Positions 25,081 to 36,694 of a stretch of DNA of 64,000 nt are shown here, piece after piece. Within the stretch, counting starts at the first letter, position 1; every line of letters begins with the position of its first letter. The position numbers and the translations under genes are program-made. The DNA comes from Blastomyces gilchristii SLH14081. Lineage: Eukaryota; Ascomycota; Eurotiomycetes; Onygenales; Ajellomycetaceae. Under the pieces are notes generated by a model. That model saw nothing but the letters and a program-made list of their open reading frames with translations, had not been told where the DNA came from and did not search any database. Location of the stretch: contig NW_003101679.1 of assembly GCF_000003855.2 (NCBI RefSeq), positions 2,393,379-2,457,378 on the forward strand. The letters run 5' to 3'.

Positions 25081-25393
25081 TGAGATATCTGTGAAGTCAG
25101 AAGAAGCGTAATTGTATGAATATCTCATACATCTATAGTGTCAGAACTCTTGAGTCTTTTGCTGATATTCTCTTTATAAGATCTTCTTCTCTTCATAAGA
25201 TCTTGTTACCTAATCAGAGTGACTAATGAGCAAGCTTCTATCTAAGAACTCAGTGTCTGCTTAACTGTTTAACTGTTTCTCTATTTCTTATACATTGTTA
25301 TGTGTTCAGATATCTCATTGAGTAATCATTTCTAATGAGATGATGATATATGAATAATCATTTCTAATAAGAAGACAATGAATGTTTTTCTAG

Positions 25394-25713
25394 TGTAAGA
25401 GGCCTACACTGAATAGATCAGTATGATATTGATAGATCTTATATAATAAAGAGAAAATCATTAGAGAAGGAAAGAAAGAGAGAGTGTGAGAATTAATGAT
25501 TGAAGTAAATAATTATACATGTATGTAATAGTGTACACAGTGGAACTTCGGGGTGGAAGAATAGGGGTTTTCGTACACAGTGGAGCTTCGGGGTGGAAGA
25601 ATAGGAATTCCGTAGGTTTTCAGCTGAGGATCAGCAACCGAGAATCGGAGCGGTAGGAATCTGTGGAGTGTAACGGAATAGTCTATATGATTGATCAGGC
25701 GCAGCCCGCCACA
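25394..25713 (-). repeat. Gypsy-1 5' LTR (320 bp), GC-rich half unmutated
   Basis: Pair of the LTR at 19929-20248. Bases 25540-25713 keep CG, CC and GG words and show little mutation, whereas the other end is AT-shifted. Confidence 0.9.
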
Positions 25714-28663
25714 AATTCATTGAATTCTCTCACTGTATTTACAGATGTACTTGCACCCATGTTAAGAGCTTTATTAAATATGACATCTCATGCAATCTCA
25801 AGACAGCATGCAACAGGATTTCACACATAATATTGATATAATTCTTGATATTCAACCAGCTGTCATTCCTTGCTGTCAGTTCTATTCATGAGCTTATTTA
25901 ATACTTTCAAATTCTTCTTGTAGATCTTGCACTTTCATTTTATATTCAATGAATAGAAGATTGCACTTCAGTTCAAGCTTTAAAAGATGTAAGTGATGTT
26001 TCTTCTCTGCATTCAAATATCTTTGTTGATATTGAGAATGTGTTAATCATTATAATCACAGCTTGTATTACTTCATCTCAAAGTTCTCTTTCTCATTCAC
26101 TATTAAATAGTAGACTTTATATCTTTTCTGCAACTATTTGATTCTCATGTTCTACTGAGTCATTTAATTGTGATATGTCAGATGTAGTCATTTCATATAC
26201 TATTTCTTTACTCTGACAGTAGATCTTAAGTTCTTAACTTTTGAACTCTTCTTCATCATCTCAGTGTAGAATCTGAACTTGACATTGTATAGTTATCTCA
26301 ATATCTGTGATGAAATTCATTAATCTTATAGTAGATTCTCTCTTTCTCATTATAAGAATTACTCATCTATAACAGATTGCATTATCTGTTATATTCAATT
26401 AATAACTTGCATCTCTTCTAGTGAGAGTGTCATTCTTGTTAAAAAGTGTTTTTTCACCCTCTGTCAGAGCAATGAAGAATCTCATTACTGACTTAACAGC
26501 TCATATCATAGATGTGAAGATTGAATATGTTATTTTTATCTGAACACAGACTTTGCAGAATAGTAAAGCTCATTGATTAATAATTCTTATCTCTAGACAT
26601 GAATCTGCTGTCATTTTTGCAATATCTGTGAGATTTAGATGTTCTAGCTTTTAATGTCATTGCATCATCATAAGTTCTATAATCTTTGTATTATTTCTGT
26701 CAGATAGTGTTAATATTGTGTCATCTTTCATCTGTAATATATTCACAGGTTCAAAATCATTACTAAGTATAGTAAACTGAATCAAGTCTCTGTATATAAC
26801 TGGCCTTTTCATATCATAGATTTCATTCTCATTTAATCTTGCTGTAAATGAGAATATGTAGTCAGAAGACATAATCAATATAGCATGATTATTCTCATAT
26901 ATTAACTGCTTATAGGTATAACTCTGATATACAAGCTTATTCATACTCATGAGGTTGATTTCTAACTTCAGGACATAGCAGACATTATTTAACAGTATAT
27001 TCATTTCTTTCACTGAAATCTTTGTATCTTCTATAGCTGCAGTGAGGACTATTATTTCATCTGTTATTTTTAACATCACTTTCATCTTCAGAGGTTTTGT
27101 CATGATAAGATCTCTGTGAGATGTGATATAAGTGCTCAATTCAGAGTCTAGAATTCAGATATCTTTTTCTATCAGATCACTCACATAGGCCTTTTCTTTA
27201 ATGTAAAATACTTGCTTTATAATACTGTGAACAGAAGCAGTGTCTGTATTCTTCACATTCTTGTCTTTATTCTTGTTTCTATTGATATTAGAATTCAAAT
27301 TCAAAGAACATTTCTCAGAGTATTTCTTTCAACAGTCAGTCTGAATATGATCAACCTTTTGATAATGATAGCAGGTTCTCCTGTCATTACTTCTATGTTC
27401 AGCTTTGAATTCAGTGTTCTTGTTCTTGTCATTATCTTTCTTCTTGTTCTTGTCTTACGCGTTGTTGATAGAATTTCTAGATACATCAGTATTTACTTCA
27501 TTCACAGTAGAGAGCTGTAAAAGAATATCATAGCACAGATCTATAAAATTATTCTCTAAGAGTTAAGTATTATCTTTATCAATTTGATTCATTCAATTTC
27601 TTGTGAATGAGACTCAATCTCTGTTAACTTCTGTAAGCAGTCTGTTGAAAAACACAATATTCAGAATCTCATATTCTAGACAGCTATAATCAGTTCTTAT
27701 AATAATCAGATATTCAATGAAAGTGTGATCTGAGTCTTTCAACTTAGCAGTTATACTAATTAACTTCTTAAACAGACAGGTTCTGCAGACAGCAGGTCTC
27801 TTAGAAAAGTTATTCTCTATGATAGTTCATAGAGTATAAGTAGATAACTTGAATTTCTTAAGTATAGTGAAATGAGTCTTGATCTGCAGAGTAATTACAG
27901 ATTATATATAATTATATAATCAAAGATTGCATGCTTTTCAGAAATATTATATGTTCATGATAATATTCTTATCAAGATTATTATCTTTAAGAATATTATC
28001 AGTTTCAGACTGCTCTATAGTCAAAAGAATTTCCTCTCTTCATATTGAGTAGTTAATGAATTCAGTGAGAACTATTAATCTTTTGATAAGTCTTACTTAA
28101 CTTCTGAATTCTTCAAGAACTTTTATTATAATAGATATCTTCTCTTTTCATTGAAGATATTCTGTCACATCTTCTCTTATCTCATTATCTACAGAGTCAT
28201 CTCTACTGATCTTCATCTACTCAATTTCATACTGAAGTCTTGCAATTTCTAGTCTTATGCAAGTCTTCTCACTCACTGAGCTATTGTTGTTTCAGTCACT
28301 TGAGCTCTCTGTATTGTTTGACATCTCACTGATATCTTCAACTGAGTCTTTGTAGTTATTGAACTTATCAGACTGTTTCTCTGCAATGATTTTAATCAAC
28401 TCAAACACTTCAGAAGCTGTCTTCTGATTTGTTATTAATATTGACAGTAATCTGTGATCTTGTGTTTACTGCTCTGACATTCTCTCATTTCTCTGTCTTG
28501 AACACATGTATTCTTTTGTTAAGTCAGATGTCTCCCTGAATCTTAGATTAATCATGAATTCAATTAATTAATAAATCATCTAGACACGCTTGTAATAATG
28601 TGTGAAGATGTCAATTTAGTACATTGTTGTAATTATTCATTGCATACAAAGAGCTTCATAACC
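25714..28663 (-). pseudogene. Copia-1 gag, protease and integrase part, mutated
   Basis: Follows the 5' LTR and primer site at 28664. Read on the minus strand: gag (about 28560-27300), a zinc knuckle (CYHYQKVDHIQTDC, second Cys lost) near 27350, the protease region (about 27160-26700; DSE...THITSHRDL where DSG is expected; open 160 codons 26657-27139) and integrase (about 26600-25714), where gypsy-1 interrupts it. Equivalent pieces of copia-2 lie at 28932-29408 and 36695-39150. Confidence 0.75.
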
Positions 28664-28730
28664 TCTTAGAGAATAATGTTATTATGTGTATATAATCTAT
28701 CTACGCGAGTTACACTAAATGAATAGATTG
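28664..28730 (-). repeat. Copia-1 5' LTR, distal piece
   Basis: On the minus strand it begins CAATCTATTCATTTAG directly at the copia-2 boundary and ends before the GGTTATGAAGC primer site. Its first 40 bases are displaced to 41209-41248. Confidence 0.85.
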
Positions 28731-28834
28731 TGTTAGTGATTACTACATCTACTCTAGTCACGTGCCACTCCAACCTATTCATTTAGTGTAACTCGCGTAG
28801 CTAGATTACAACATAACAATGTTATTCTTCAAGA
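28731..28834 (+). repeat. Copia-2 5' LTR (104 bp)
   Basis: Starts TGTTAGTGATTAC, contains the family core TTTAGTGTAACTCGCGTAG and ends CTTCAAGA. The same end is seen at 10118, 41203 and 56793. Confidence 0.85.
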
Positions 28835-28931
28835 GATTATGAAGCTCTTCACAAGCAATGAATAACTGCAACAATGTGCTAAATTGACATCTTCACACAT
28901 CATTACAAGCGTGCCTAGATGATTTATTAAT

Positions 28932-29408
28932 TAATTGAACTCATGATGAATCTGAGATCAGATGAAAAGCCTGACTTAATGAAGAATTACATGTCAATAT
29001 ATAGAAGAAGAAATTCACAAACATCTGAAGCACAAGAAGAATTGAGTGTGAGCTTATCAACATCTGCAATGAACTGAAAAGTGACTGCTTCAGAGATGTT
29101 TGAGCTGGATGAAATCATCACAGAGAAACAGTCTGATGAGTTCAACATATATAAAGACTCAGTTGAAGATATCAGTGAGATGTCAGACAATGCAGAGAGC
29201 TCAAGTAACTGAAATGATAATAGCTCAGTGAGTGAGAAGACTTGCATGAGACTAGAAATTACAAGACTTCAGCATGAGGTTGAGCAGATGAAGATCAGTA
29301 GAGATGACTCTGCAGATGATGAGATAAGAGCAGATCTGACAGAATATCTTCAATGAAAAGAGAAGACATCTGTCATAATGAAAGTTCTTGAAGAATTCAG
29401 AAGCTAAA
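28932..29408 (+). pseudogene. Copia-2 gag, N-terminal part
   Basis: Starts near ATG 28935 and runs to the gypsy-2 insertion with internal stops. An acidic Ser-rich region (about 29060-29230) is followed by a charged helix-like segment, matching copia-1 gag 28560-28100 in opposite orientation. The 86-codon minus-strand ORF here (28987-29247) is a shadow. Continues at 36695. Confidence 0.65.
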
Positions 29409-29739
29409 TGTAAGAGGCCTACGCTGAATAGATTGATATGATATTAATAAATCTTATATAACAAAGAGAAAAATGTTAAAGAAGGAAAAGAAAGAGAAAG
29501 TGTAGAAATCAGTGATCAGAGTGAATATTTATACATGTATGTAGTAGTATATGTGATGAAGCTTCAGGGCGGAAGAATCTATACGCGTTCATAGTGACTG
29601 AGAATTGATGATTGTGAATGGCTGAGAATCAGAGTGTACATGTTTAATAGTGAAATGAAAGAATCTATGAAGTGGAGCAGAAGAATCTATGAAGTGTAAT
29701 GAAATGATCTATATAATTGATCAGGTGCAGCTTGTCACA
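29409..29739 (-). repeat. Gypsy-2 3' LTR (331 bp)
   Basis: Mutated partner of the LTR at 36364-36694; its terminal 'gcagcttgtcaca' stands against 'gcagcccgccaca' in the 5' LTR. Confidence 0.9.
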
Positions 29740-29799
29740 TTAGCTCCTCTCTTTCAGAAGCAGTTCTCATCAGTCAAGAGCTGCTGTTTCAGATAACAT

Positions 29800-30136
29800 G
29801 AAACTCAGAGTTCAGATCAGTTGATTATAGCTGGCTTATTTCATGAGATATTATCAGCTGCAGCTGTGAGGTCTCTCATTGAGAATATTCTCAATCTCTC
29901 ACTCAAGCTCATTATATTCTTCTATGATGTCTGGTGACTGTCAGTCAGAAGTCAGTTGAGAAGAAAATGAATCAGTGATGACACAGCAGAGCAAGCTTGT
30001 GTGAAATATATCATGAATCTCTGATGATGTGTCAAGACAGTAGTTGTGACTATCTAGAACTTCTATCACTTTATACTTGATGTGATGGTAATCTAGTATA
30101 TGAGATGAATGTGTGGTTTGTATATTCTTAAGATTT
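29800..30136 (-). pseudogene. Gypsy-2 chromodomain-bearing C-terminus
   Basis: Read on the minus strand from about 30060: KVIEVLDSHNYCLDT, then HDIFHTSLL, a linker with EYNELE and NERPHS, then YLMK-stop-ASYNQ. Restoring TGG for TGA makes this the chromodomain core (YLVKWxGY type) typical of chromoviral integrase C-termini. The segment is separated from the integrase core by LINE copy A. Confidence 0.65.
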
Positions 30137-30152
30137 AATCATATCAGATCTT
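30137..30152. repeat. 16-bp target duplication of LINE copy A (left)
   Basis: AATCATATCAGATCTT, repeated exactly at 32727-32742. Gypsy-1 has the uninterrupted counterpart near 20655. Confidence 0.9.
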
Positions 30153-32726
30153 TATTATTATTATTATTCTTCAATTATAGATGTATGCAGTCAGAGACTA
30201 TGACATCTACCTGAGAACTTTAGTTCTCAGGGTTTTTTCTATGTCTGTAAAGTTAACTATTATACATTCATCAATTTCAGATATGCAAAATCAGAAAATT
30301 CCAGCCCAGAATACAAAAACTGTTTACAAATTGCAGTGTTTTAACATCTTTTGATACTTTGAAACCATTTGACAATATCATGACAAAAGAAAAGAGAAAA
30401 AGAACACAGTCTCAAAGATAGACACATTAAACAGATAGATAGAAAGAAATTGAAAGAAAAAGATAAAGAAAAAGATAAAGTAAAGAGAGACTATAACAAA
30501 ACAAATTATTAAAAGAGAGTGTATAGCTGTTTTAACAGACTATATCTGATTGATTTCCTCCTCTTCATATTCAGATAATTCTGAATTTAGCCATTTTCTT
30601 GTAGCTGCTTGAGTTTCTGATAGAAAGTCTATTAAGTATTTAATTCCTGTCTCAGTTGAGAATAAGAATCTCATATTTAATTGATTTAGATCATACTTCT
30701 CTTTCAATCTGGCTCTGAGACTATTGTATAATGCACAGTGCATTACAATATGCTCAGGATTCTCATTTGTATTGCAGAATGAGCATTCTATTGAGTCAAA
30801 TCTATCATCAAATCTTTGTATATAAGATTTGAAATAGCCATGTCCTAGTTTCAGCTGTATTATAGATGAGAATATTTTCTTTTTACATTTAATTGAACAA
30901 GATTTCCACTTGGGTTTTGTTTCAAATCTTGAATAATGTATACTCTTCTTTTGTTTCTGCCAGCTTTCATTCCACTTGTCTAAACAAGATTCTTTTATTT
31001 TTCTCCTTATAAAAGACCAGGACACAATTTTTTGAATAGATCTGCTTAATTCTGCACCCTTTTTTGCAGCTGAATCAGCCAATTCATTGCCATGAATATT
31101 CATATGAGCAGGAACCCAGTGCAGATGAATTATCAGCTTTGATATTCTTCTCTTTTGAATTTTCAAAACAGAGTTTAAGATCAGTTCAAGATTCATTTGA
31201 TCATTATGAATCTGACTATTTCTAAGTCTTTTTAAAGCAGCTTGACTATCAGAGAATATTCATGCCTCTTTCAAACAATTTCCTCTTTTATGAGATTTTA
31301 TTTCAATGAGTTTGAAAGCTTTCACTATTGCAAATAGTTCAGTATCAAAGACTTCACATTCAGAGCCTAGATTCCAGAAATCTGAGATAAAATTAATATT
31401 ATCTTCAGTATAAGCAATGCCTGCGCCTAATCTATTCAAGTTCTCATTTTTTGAGCCATCTGAATAAATCAGAATAGAGTCTTTTATATTGATTGTAGAA
31501 ATTCTCTTTAAATGCTGTTCATATTCTTTCCCTTTTGATAGTTCACTTATTTGTAAGTCTATAAGAGATTCAAGCTTTTCTCTCCAGGGAGATAGCTTCT
31601 CATGATCAACTTTTTCAACATTTAAAGAGGAAAATTGATTTTTAATCAGAGAGCATAGTCTGTACAGTTGAGAAGGCATTTTCTTTGAAGAATTATTTTC
31701 ATTCCAATCAAGAAATCTATTCCAATCCAGTTCATTTCCAGAGTTAATTGGTGGAAATGAAGAAGAGACTCTTTCTCTGATTATATGATTTGAGCTCATC
31801 TTTACAACTCTCAGAGCATAGTTCATACAGGCCTTTTCAAATCTAATAGCAGGAGGAGGAATTGAAGCTTCAATTTCCATTGCTTTAATAGGAGATGATT
31901 TGAATGCTTCCAGAATTCTTCTCAAGGCTCTGTTTTGCAGACTTTGAAAGAGTTCAGTGAAATTCCCTTGATTATTCCACCAAACTTGGACTCCATAATC
32001 AGCTACTGATGTAATACAGGCTATATATAACTGTCTCATAGCCTGGAAGGATAGACCCCTCTCTGTATTTGATAGTCTGATTATGTTGTTCAATAGTCTT
32101 TCTGCCTTGACAGTTCTTTGTTGAATGTGATATTTAAAATTCAACTTGGAGTTTAACCATACTCCTAACCATTTGACATTTACACTGGGTTTAATCTCTC
32201 TATTCAAAAGAGTTAGAGATAGTTCTTTCTCATTGAATCTAGGAAAGAAATGAATTAACTCAGTTTTATTCATATCAAATTGAATTTGATTGATATCTGC
32301 TCTAACAAAGATTTCCTTTGCAGCTTCTTCAATTACTTTCAAATTCTCTTTGATAGTTTTTGAGCTGTAGACTAGACCAATATCATCCACATAACTTGGA
32401 GATCGCACTATTCTCATATTTCTATTTTTGAATAGATATGCAGTGTATATTGCAAATAAAATGGGTGAGATTGGAGATCCCTGTGGTACTCCTATTTTTA
32501 TCTCAGTCTTGTCTTGTTTCATTCCATCAAAGAAGAGTTGTATAATTCTTTTAGACATAAAACAGTTAACCCATTTTATTAGAGAAAGTGGCAGTTTTAA
32601 TATCTTCAATGTCTGAATTAACTTTGACTTTGAAACATGATCAAATGCTCCTTTTATATCAATAAAAACTGCAGTTGAGACCAGACCCTCATGCTTTGCT
32701 ATTTGAATATCATGAACAACTGAGAG
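30153..32726 (-). mobile_element. LINE copy A, 5'-truncated, recent
   Basis: 2,574-bp 5'-truncated LINE, read right to left, ending in a (TAA)n tail (30153-30168 on the plus strand as TATTATT...). Flanked by perfect 16-bp duplications. It lies inside gypsy-2. It keeps CC, GG and CG words that copies B and C have lost, so it escaped most hypermutation. The 3' untranslated region (30170-30540) includes a perfect 10-bp stem at 30210-30231 (CCTGAGAACT / AGTTCTCAGG). Confidence 0.92.
30540..32726 (-). pseudogene. LINE ORF2 C-terminal part: RT, RNase H and CCHC knuckle; one stop
   Basis: About 727 codons open except for a single TGA (31260-31262), where the context (A-stop-IFSDSQAAL) suggests an original tryptophan codon; downstream reading resumes in frame to 30540. 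Motifs: RT block A AVFIDIKGAFDHVSK, block B GVPQGSPISPILFAIY, catalytic SYVDDIGLVYSS, then the thumb region; RNase H with LIYSDGSKN (catalytic Asp) and the later SDSQAAL and HIHGNELADSAAK (His/Asp) motifs; and a C-terminal CSFCNTNENPEHIVMHC knuckle. The endonuclease and ORF1 are lost by 5' truncation. Not functional as an autonomous element, but it is the best template for the family in this window. Confidence 0.9.
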
Positions 32727-32742
32727 AATCATATCAGATCTT

Positions 32743-35370
32743 CTATCTTATATTGTTCAGCAGAATCTTGATGAACATTGATTTGATTCTCTTGATCTTG
32801 TTTCACAGTTATCATGAAGACCTCTGCTTAATCACAGACATCTCAGAGCTTCATTACTATATTATCAGCAATCTGAATCAGACTGTGAGAGTTCAGTGTG
32901 AACTGTGTGATCTCTAGAAGATTCAACACTTTCATGTGATATCTGTGTATAAGAAAGAACAGACTTATATCTGTTAAAACAGCATCTCAATCATTGATAG
33001 CAATCTCTGTGTGTAGAAGAAGGTCATATCAATCATCTTATAAGTGATTGCAGAACTTACAGAGATAATTCTTCATAATCTGAATTATTCATTCTGACAC
33101 ATCATCAGTCTCAGAATGATAGGCAGTTGATAGATGACATGTAATCTTGAGAACTTGACAGATTCTTGTTCAGAGAGTACTCACAAATTGACAGTCTTAA
33201 TCTGATACTATAGATCTCAGTAATTCATGCATCTGATAGAATGAGCTCTGTAGAAAAGCTTCAGTAACTTGTTCAGCATTCATCTTGTTACAAGGTTTCA
33301 ATATTACATCTTTGCTCAATCAATTCATGATGATCAGAATGTTTCTATAACTCTTACTCTCAGATAGATCAATAGTGAAGTTAATTACTACATCTCATCA
33401 GATTTTATCAGAGATATTGAGTGATTTCAATAGACCTTTTCTACAGTTCTTTCATGAGATAATAGAAGAACAGTAATTACAGTTTCAGATGAAGTGTCTG
33501 ATGCTGTTTAATATCTCAGATCAGTAGAACTCTTGAGAGATCATTCTATACAGTTGTTCACAGTCTGAATAATCAGTTATACACAAATCATACATCTCTT
33601 GCATCATCTGAGTATATAAGAGTTTAGAGTGAGGAAGTCAGTATCATTCATAAAATTATGGAGTATTATTATCATTGATTGAATATTTTGAGATATTAGT
33701 TCTTATACATAGTTCTGAGAGAAATCAGAATGCTTCTTGATATACTGCTTCAGTGAGAATCTGAAGAAGTTCATCTGTCTGAGCTGCTGTATACCACAGT
33801 TCATTCAGTGTAGAGAAAGTGAAGATATCAATGACAGTTCTAACTGAAGAAGTATGTATAGTTCTAATCAGAGAAGCATATATAGTGTCATAAACTGTTT
33901 CATCTTGATCAACTAGTATCTTCAGATTCAAGAGTCAGTGCTCTCAATTCATTCAGTGAGTATCTGTTATATCAGATGGCATATCTTACTCTCATTATAA
34001 GAGAGCATCTGTCATCAAGTTCTGACTGTCAGAATGATAGTGTATTATAAAATGAAAGCAGCTTAAGAACTCAGATTATTACATCTATTATTCAGTGAGT
34101 TTATAGATAGTTATAAAGTATTTAAGATTCTTATCCTCTGTGATTATCTCAAATTCAGAGATACTTTAAAGTTCAGAGTTTCATTCTTCTAAACAGTGTA
34201 TGATTGTGAGAAGTTTCTTATCATAGATCTCATAATTGTATTCAGCAGGACTCAGTTTCTTAGATATGAAGATATATAATTATAGAACATCTTCATCATC
34301 ATATTATAATATCACTTCTTCTGTCACATAGTCAGAGAAATCAGCCTCAACAACTATCTTGTAATCAGAATTAAATATTATTAGCAGAGAGATATTAATG
34401 AATATCTTCTTCTTCTATGTAAATGCAGCTTCAGTGTTCACTGATTATTGAAATACTGAGTCTTTCTTAGTAAGATCTGTAAATGATCTCACAATATCTG
34501 AGAAGTTTCATATAAATTACTGATAGAAGTTAGTGAATTCAATGAAGCTTTGTACATCTTTCACAGTATGTAAAGCTTCTCATTCAAGAATGACAGAGAT
34601 CTTCTCAGAATTCATTCAAATTCTCTTATCAGCTTCTATGATGAAATCTAAGTATTTAGTACTCTTAACTTTGAAATTATACTTATCAATATCAATTGAT
34701 AGTTCTACTTCTCATAGTTATTGTAATACTCTTTATACATACTCTTGATATTCTTTTCTGAATTCATCAGTGAAGATGAGAATATTATCTAGATAAGCAG
34801 ATACAAACTTATCAAGAAAATCTTGAAGTGCTCAGTTGATATACTTCTGAAATATACTGAGAACATTAGCCAGTTCAAAGAATGTGACTATTTATTCAAA
34901 GAGATTATAACATGTTCAGAATACTGTAAGTCATTCATCTTCTTCAGCAATACAAATCTTATGAAACATGATGATGATATCTAGCTTTGTAAATCATTGA
35001 GCTCATCTGATCCATGCTAGAGTTTCATTGATAAGAGATAAGAGATATCAATCTTTCTTTATCAATCTGTTCAGATCTCAGTAGTTCACACAGAATCAGA
35101 GTTCTTCATCTGGCTTCTTTGCAAAGAGAATAGAAGCTGCAGTGAAAGAGTTACTAATACATATGAATTCCTTATCTAACAGATCATTGAGTGTCTTCTG
35201 AAGAAGAAGAAGTTCATCTCAAGATATATTATAAAGAGAGTCTTATGATGGTTCAGAGTTCTTGCTGTTCTTCTTTTTCAACTTGATACTATGATTCACT
35301 TCTGAACCTTGTAAGAGAGATAGATTTGTAGCATTATTGTCTTGTTAAAAGACATCTAGATATTCATGAT
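32743..35370 (-). pseudogene. Gypsy-2 RT, RNase H and integrase, mutated
   Basis: Minus-strand order: RT about 35260-34520 (catalytic YLDN where gypsy-1 has YLDD, near 34790), RNase H about 34520-34050, integrase about 33950-32743. The 68-codon piece 33725-33931 (LNELWYTAAQTDEL...) is a preserved fragment between them. Co-linear with gypsy-1 20650-23250. Confidence 0.7.
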
Positions 35371-35399
35371 ATTATTGAGAGAGTTTCATACAAGAATCT

Positions 35400-35893
35400 G
35401 TTGTTGTAATGCAGGATTACTTTTCTAGAGCCTTTTTGATATCAGCCAGACTGGTGGAATAGATTGACACATGGTTCTGCTGTTGATAATCCTTTCAGTG
35501 ACTTCTTTTTCTGAGCATTTTGTAGGTGTTGGCAGAGATCTGTGTCAGATCCATAGTCTTGTGAATGTCATCCTCGTGGACCCTATCATTGTTAGAGAAT
35601 ATCAAGCTTCTGTTTCGAGCGTCCAACAAGATGTTGTCAGGCGTTCGCAACGCTGGTTCACATGCTTTCATCCATGGATGGAACTTCTGTTTCGCGCGAT
35701 CTTTCAATAATCCATTGATGTACCAACCTTGATTGATTAATGCACCGATGGCATCTCCATCTACACTCAGTTTCGCGAGCATTTCCATCCTCCATGATGA
35801 GTAGAGAGTGAGATTGAAAGCATCAAAATATGCAGGAGCACCTAAGTGTTCTTTCAGCGCTTTTGTATTCAATTCTGTAGGTGTTGAAATCAC
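35400..35893 (-). pseudogene. Gypsy-2 gag fragment in an unmutated patch
   Basis: Open 132-codon stretch (35495-35893). The part WRMEMLAKLSVDGDAIG, WYINGLLKDRAKQK and HPWMKA is the conserved N-terminal part of gypsy gag proteins. After about residue 85 it departs from what I would expect of gag. Base composition here is close to normal with CC, GG and CG retained, in sharp contrast to the sequence on both sides and to the equivalent gypsy-1 stretch (24640-24880). Confidence 0.6.
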
Positions 35894-36363
35894 ATGGGTT
35901 AATTATTGAATCTCTTCATATTGATGTTATTAAGTTGCATGCATATCAGCTATTTGTTGTTATTGTAGTTTCAACATTGCTCAGAGCCACTGTGACACTG
36001 CATCTATGCTTATGTTCAGAGGTTCTTTCATATTATTATTAGATATGATTATATTGTTTATTGAATATGTGATATCTGTGGAATCTGAAGAAGTGTAATT
36101 GTGTGAGTATCTCATATGTCTGAGTGTCAGAACTCTCAGGTCTTTCACTGACATTCTCTTTGTAAGATCTTATTACAGAGTCAGAGTGACTGATAAGCAA
36201 GCTTCTATCTGAGAACTCAGTGTCTGCTTAACTGTTTGACTGTTTCTCTATTTCTTATATGTTGTTACATGTTCAGATATCTCTTGATGAATAATCATTT
36301 CTAATGAGAAGATAATATGTGAATAATCATTTTCTAATAAGGAGATAATCAATGTTTTTCTAA
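35894..36363 (-). other. Gypsy-2 leader between 5' LTR and gag
   Basis: AT-rich and mutated. Just inside the LTR the words AATGATTATTCA recur two to three times near 36280-36340. I could not match the primer-binding site to a tRNA. Confidence 0.45.
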
Positions 36364-36694
36364 TGTAAGAGGCCTACACTGAATAGATTGATATGATATT
36401 GATAGGTCTTATATAACAAAGAGAAAAACATTAAAGAAGAAAAAGAAAGAGAAAGTGTAGAAATCAGCAATCAGAGTGAATATTTATACATATATGTAAT
36501 AGTGTATGTGATGGAGCTTCAGGGCGGAAGAATCTATACACATTCATAGCAGCCGAGAATCGGTGATTGAGAATGGCTGAGAATCGGGGTGTACGTGTTC
36601 GATAGTGAAACAGAAGAATCTATGAAGTGAAGCAGAAGAATCTATGAAGTGTAACAGAATAGTCTATATGATTGATCAGGCGCAGCCCGCCACA
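36364..36694 (-). repeat. Gypsy-2 5' LTR (331 bp)
   Basis: Less mutated partner of 29409-29739; bases 36500-36694 retain CG, CC and GG words such as 'gcgcagcccgccaca'. Confidence 0.9.

Larger units (their letters stand above)
19929..25713 (-). mobile_element. Gypsy-1: chromodomain-type Ty3/gypsy element
   Basis: Complete but mutated LTR element. Two 320-bp LTRs (19929-20248 and 25394-25713) have matching ends and a perfect 5-bp duplication AATTC (19924-19928, 25714-25718). Read on the minus strand, the LTR starts TGTGGCGGGCTGCGCC and ends CTTACA. A polypurine tract (AAGAAAGAGAGGGAAG) adjoins the 3' LTR. It sits inside copia-1 pol between integrase and RT. Confidence 0.9.
29409..36694 (-). 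mobile_element. Gypsy-2: chromodomain-type Ty3/gypsy element inserted in copia-2
   Basis: LTRs of 331 bp (29409-29739 and 36364-36694); target duplication CTAAA (29404-29408) versus CTAAG (36695-36699), the single difference being the expected G-to-A type. Polypurine tract GAAAGAGAGGAGC at 29740-29757, read on the minus strand. Same family as gypsy-1 throughout. Its post-integrase segment is interrupted by LINE copy A. Confidence 0.9.

Noticed and set aside
27212..27520. 102-codon plus-strand ORF rich in Val, Leu and Ile, resembling a membrane protein.
   Set aside because: It is the complement of the copia-1 gag zinc-knuckle and Lys/Asn-rich region; hydrophobicity is an antisense effect.
28561..28935. 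Long palindrome (arms of about 170 bp or more) centred near 28735, first read as a hairpin or a replication-related inverted repeat.
   Set aside because: It is fully explained by copia-2 inserting head-to-head into the 5' LTR of copia-1; target duplications and the displaced LTR piece at 41209-41248 account for it.
35471..35710. 79-codon plus-strand ORF.
   Set aside because: Complement of the unmutated gypsy-2 gag patch; the minus-strand frame carries the recognisable gag motifs.
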